A stretch of DNA of 8,650 nucleotides from Lentimicrobium sp. (GTDB lineage Bacteria; Bacteroidota; Bacteroidia; Bacteroidales; Lentimicrobiaceae): assembly GCA_013336205.1 (NCBI GenBank), contig JAAXUD010000083.1, forward strand, positions 1-8,650, in the 5' to 3' direction. Below, piece by piece: positions 5,905 to 8,650 of the stretch (positions are counted from its first letter, which is position 1; every line of letters begins with the position of its first letter). Made by a program: the position numbers and the translations under genes. The notes beneath the pieces were generated by a model that was not told the DNA's origin, made no database searches, and saw only the letters and a list, made by a program, of their open reading frames with translations.

Positions 5905-8514
5905 TTACTTAAACAACAATCGTGATTTTTCAAGAACCCGGTCGATTCCTGAAATATCTTTCCCGCCGGCAGTAGCATAATGGGCCTGTCCGCCACCACC
6001 GCCCTGAATATCCCTGGCAAGTTCCTTCACCAGGTTTCCGGCATTCAGTCCTTTTGATTTTACCAATGCTTCAGAGATTGCCACTGTAATTCCCGGCTTG
6101 CCATCGAAAAGATTAACCAGTACCGCAATATAATGATCGCCCGATCCAATAATTTTGAATGCCAGATCTTTAACTGCTGCCGGATCGATTGATGTTTTTG
6201 TTGAAATAAGAGAGATTCCATCTATTTGAATAGCATCGGCAATAAGCTTACTGGTGAAATCAGATACCATTAATGTGTTCAATTCTTCGATGCGGTTGCG
6301 GAGTTTTAGATTTTCCTCCAGCAGGTTTTTTACGCCTCTGATAGGGTCAACCGGATTCTTAACCATTTCTTTTATTTCATCGATAAGGGCAGTCTGACTG
6401 GCGAAGTAGGCATCAGCTTTCTCAGCGGTAATTGCTTCAATTCGTCTAACTCCTGCAGCAATGGCTGATTCTGAGGTTATTTTGAATAGCCCAATCTGTC
6501 CGGTTGCATGCACATGGGTTCCGCCACATAATTCTACTGAATCGCCAAAACGGATAACCCTGACAGAATCTCCGTATTTTTCACCGAAAAGGGCCATGGC
6601 GCCCATACCTTTTGCCTGCTCCATTGACATGCCTCTTGATTCATCGAGGAGGTAGTTTTCACGGATGAGCCGGTTGACCATTTTTTCTACTTCTTTGATT
6701 TCATCGTCGCTTAACTTCTGGAAATGAGAGAAGTCAAATCTGAGATAATCAGGATGGACATAGGAGCCTTTTTGTTCAACATGGTTACCCAACACTGAAC
6801 GCAATGCCTGATGTAACAGGTGTGTGGCTGAATGGTTGTTGGCAGTGCTCCGGCGCGATTCAGCAGAAACAATTGCGTGGACTTCTTTTTTCGGGTCTTC
6901 CGGAAGATTATCAGCAATATGTATAATCAGGTTGTTTTCCTTTTTTGTATCAGTGATGGCTATAGTTATGCCTTCCGAAGTAATAATTCCTGTATCACCA
7001 ACCTGGCCACCACTCTCTGCATAAAAAGGCGTTTCAGAAAGTACAATCTGGTAAAACTGTTTTCCTTTGGAATGAACCTTCCGATAACGGGTAATCCTGG
7101 TTTGGGTCTCCAGTTTGTCGTAGCCGACAAATACTTCTGCTAAACCATCGTCAAGTACAATCCAGTCATCAACGTCAATATTTGCATCTTTTCTCGATCT
7201 TTCCTTCTGTTTTTCAAGGCCAGTGCTAAATCCTTCCATATCAACTTCTTTGCCTGCTTCGCGTGCCATAAGGCTGGTGAGGTCGATCGGAAATCCATAA
7301 GTGTCATATAATTCAAAAGCGAATGCGCCATCGATTATCTGCTTATCGCCATTAGTTTCGATGTATTGGTTAAACTTGCCGATCCCGTGTGAAAGTGTCC
7401 GGAGGAATGAGGCTTCTTCTTCAGCAATTACTTTTTCAACCAGGGATCTTTGAGTATTGAGTTCGTCAAAATAGTAACCCATTTGCTCAACCAGCACAGG
7501 GATAAGCCGGTGAATAAAAGGCTCGTTAATATTTAGGAATGTGTAGCCATACCTTACAGCCCTGCGCAAAATCCGGCGGATTACGTAACCTGCTTTATTG
7601 TTGGCCGGCAGTTGTCCGTCGGCAATCGCAAATGATATTGCTCTGAGGTGATCGGCAATTACACGCATGGCGATATCACTTTTAGCAGAGGTGCCGTAGG
7701 CAATGTGCGAAATGCGCGATATTTCCTTAATCACAGGCTGAAAAACATCGGTATCGTAGTTTGATTGCGTTTTTTGCAATACCATACAGAGTCTTTCAAA
7801 ACCCATTCCTGTGTCTACATGTTTGGCTGGCAAAGGCTGAAGACTACCGTTTGCAAGTCGGTTAAACTCCATAAACACCAGGTTCCAGATTTCAATAACC
7901 AGGGGATCGCCCATATTTACAAGGGTGGCTCCATCGGTTTTCTTTCTGTCGTCATTACTTCTGATGTCTACATGTATCTCAGAACAAGGACCACATGGGC
8001 CGGTATCGCCCATTTCCCAGAAATTATCTTTTTTATTGCCACGTAAAATCCTGTCTTCAGCAATAAGGTCTTTCCAATAATTGTAAGCTTCCATATCGGC
8101 ATCAAGATTATCGCCTTTATCTCCGCCAAAAATGGTCACATACAGCCGGTCTTTGTCAATTTTATAGACATCAGTGAGTAATTCCCACGCCCATTCTATC
8201 GCCTCTTTTTTAAAATAATCACCAAAAGACCAGTTGCCCAGCATCTCAAACATGGTATGATGATACGTGTCGTGGCCTACTTCTTCAAGGTCATTGTGTT
8301 TGCCTGAAACCCTTAGACATTTCTGGGTATTGGCTATACGGTTAAATTTAACAGGTGAATTCCCCAGGAAAATATCCTTAAACTGGTTCATTCCGGCATT
8401 GGTAAACATAAGGGTTGGGTCGTCCTTAACAATCATAGGTGCTGATGGAACTATCTGGTGTTCTTTGGATTTGAAAAAGTCGAGGAAGGTTTGCCGGATT
8501 TCTTGTGCGTTCAT
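5905..8514 (-). CDS. alaS: Alanine--tRNA ligase
   Basis: Charges tRNA-Ala with alanine in the cytosol and hydrolyses mischarged Ser- and Gly-tRNA-Ala. The 869-residue protein is full length (E. coli 875). The class II catalytic domain covers about 1-250: FTNAGMNQFKDIFLG (37-51), motif 2 region CLRVSGKHNDLEEVG (66-80), HHTMFEMLGNWSFGDYF (85-101) and motif 3 HVDTGMGFERL (232-242). A tRNA-recognition helical domain follows (about 255-450). The editing domain has the zinc-binding HSATH (H561, H565) and CGGTH (C663, H667). A coiled-coil linker (about 705-750) leads to the C-Ala domain with its glycine-rich GGGGGQAHYATAGG (838-851). All motifs are intact. The start MNAQEIRQTFLDFF is typical. A -7 box lies 64 nt upstream. 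It is transcribed toward the MerR regulator gene, and read-through is possible because no strong terminator separates them. Confidence 0.98.
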   Translation of the reverse strand: MNAQEIRQTFLDFFKSKEHQIVPSAPMIVKDDPTLMFTNAGMNQFKDIFLGNSPVKFNRIANTQKCLRVSGKHNDLEEVGHDTYHHTMFEMLGNWSFGDYFKKEAIEWAWELLTDVYKIDKDRLYVTIFGGDKGDNLDADMEAYNYWKDLIAEDRILRGNKKDNFWEMGDTGPCGPCSEIHVDIRSNDDRKKTDGATLVNMGDPLVIEIWNLVFMEFNRLANGSLQPLPAKHVDTGMGFERLCMVLQKTQSNYDTDVFQPVIKEISRISHIAYGTSAKSDIAMRVIADHLRAISFAIADGQLPANNKAGYVIRRILRRAVRYGYTFLNINEPFIHRLIPVLVEQMGYYFDELNTQRSLVEKVIAEEEASFLRTLSHGIGKFNQYIETNGDKQIIDGAFAFELYDTYGFPIDLTSLMAREAGKEVDMEGFSTGLEKQKERSRKDANIDVDDWIVLDDGLAEVFVGYDKLETQTRITRYRKVHSKGKQFYQIVLSETPFYAESGGQVGDTGIITSEGITIAITDTKKENNLIIHIADNLPEDPKKEVHAIVSAESRRSTANNHSATHLLHQALRSVLGNHVEQKGSYVHPDYLRFDFSHFQKLSDDEIKEVEKMVNRLIRENYLLDESRGMSMEQAKGMGAMALFGEKYGDSVRVIRFGDSVELCGGTHVHATGQIGLFKITSESAIAAGVRRIEAITAEKADAYFASQTALIDEIKEMVKNPVDPIRGVKNLLEENLKLRNRIEELNTLMVSDFTSKLIADAIQIDGISLISTKTSIDPAAVKDLAFKIIGSGDHYIAVLVNLFDGKPGITVAISEALVKSKGLNAGNLVKELARDIQGGGGGQAHYATAGGKDISGIDRVLEKSRLLFK

Positions 8515-8578
8515 ATGCAGTTGTTTATTACTTTCAGCACTTAGCTGATTTTAGATTTTTTAACTTGTTAAGGGCTTG

Positions 8579-8586
8579 CAAATTTA
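8579..8586 (-). promoter_or_regulatory. Bacteroidota -7 promoter box for alaS
   Basis: The minus strand reads TAAATTTG, an exact TAnnTTTG match. It predicts a leader of about 57 nt before the ATG at 8514. No TTG is found at the usual -33 distance, and the region is AT-rich, so chance matches are possible. The rest of 8515-8650 shows no gene; no T-box-like element is apparent. Confidence 0.4.
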
Positions 8587-8650
8587 GTTGAAAATGTTAA
8601 TTTTGTCGTCACCCTTTATAATAGTCCGTTAATATTTTGTCTGATACAAA

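Noticed and set aside
5905..8514. Several reading frames of 60-100 codons overlapping alaS on both strands (for example 6832-7143 and 8267-8548, plus strand)
   Set aside because: They lie entirely inside or across alaS, a full-length conserved gene, and show no recognisable motifs; they are shadow frames.
1..8650. CRISPR arrays, insertion sequences, tRNA or rRNA genes, phage or defence genes
   Set aside because: Looked for on both strands; no regularly spaced repeats, transposase motifs, cloverleaf pattern or defence-type domains were seen.

Overview
The window looks like an ordinary chromosomal stretch from a member of the Bacteroidota, probably of the Bacteroidales/Marinilabiliales type. 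Three things point there: a match to the Bacteroidota -7 promoter box (TAnnTTTG) sits just upstream of sppA, folK, the sigma-factor gene and alaS; clear Shine-Dalgarno sequences are absent and start regions are A/T-rich; and the predicted proteins (AlaRS, SppA, the CarH-like MerR regulator) have the wording I associate with this phylum. No mobile element, CRISPR array, rRNA or tRNA is visible.

Layout. (1) 1-1176, minus strand: the N-terminal two thirds of the signal peptide peptidase SppA, cut by the window edge just after its catalytic serine. (2) 1177-1544: a divergent intergenic region holding promoter boxes for sppA and folK. (3) 1548-2682, plus strand: folK (HPPK, folate synthesis) overlapping by 11 nt a deoxynucleoside kinase gene, a probable two-gene operon for nucleotide and cofactor supply. 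(4) 2860-3762, plus strand: a short membrane-anchored orphan histidine kinase without a recognisable sensor domain or a partner response regulator. (5) 3764-3793: a strong hairpin terminator shared with the convergent gene that follows. (6) 3813-4319, minus strand: an ECF-type sigma factor without an adjacent anti-sigma gene. (7) 4320-4841: a 522-bp AT-rich non-coding region with several short repeats and a conspicuous 37-bp palindrome. (8) 4842-5756, minus strand: a MerR-family regulator with a C-terminal cobalamin-binding module, in which both signature motifs of CarH-type B12 photoreceptors (W-x9-EH and E-x-H-xx-G) are intact. (9) 5905-8514, minus strand: complete alaS. (10) 8515-8650: the alaS promoter region.

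Most genes are housekeeping. The most interesting part is the run from the sigma factor to the MerR-B12 regulator. These are two transcription regulators on one strand, separated by a repeat-rich spacer, with no carotenoid or photolyase genes in view. A cobalamin- and possibly light-responsive regulatory pair is a reasonable inference from the conserved residues, but the sequence alone cannot show that the two genes act together. I found no convincing new multi-gene system here.
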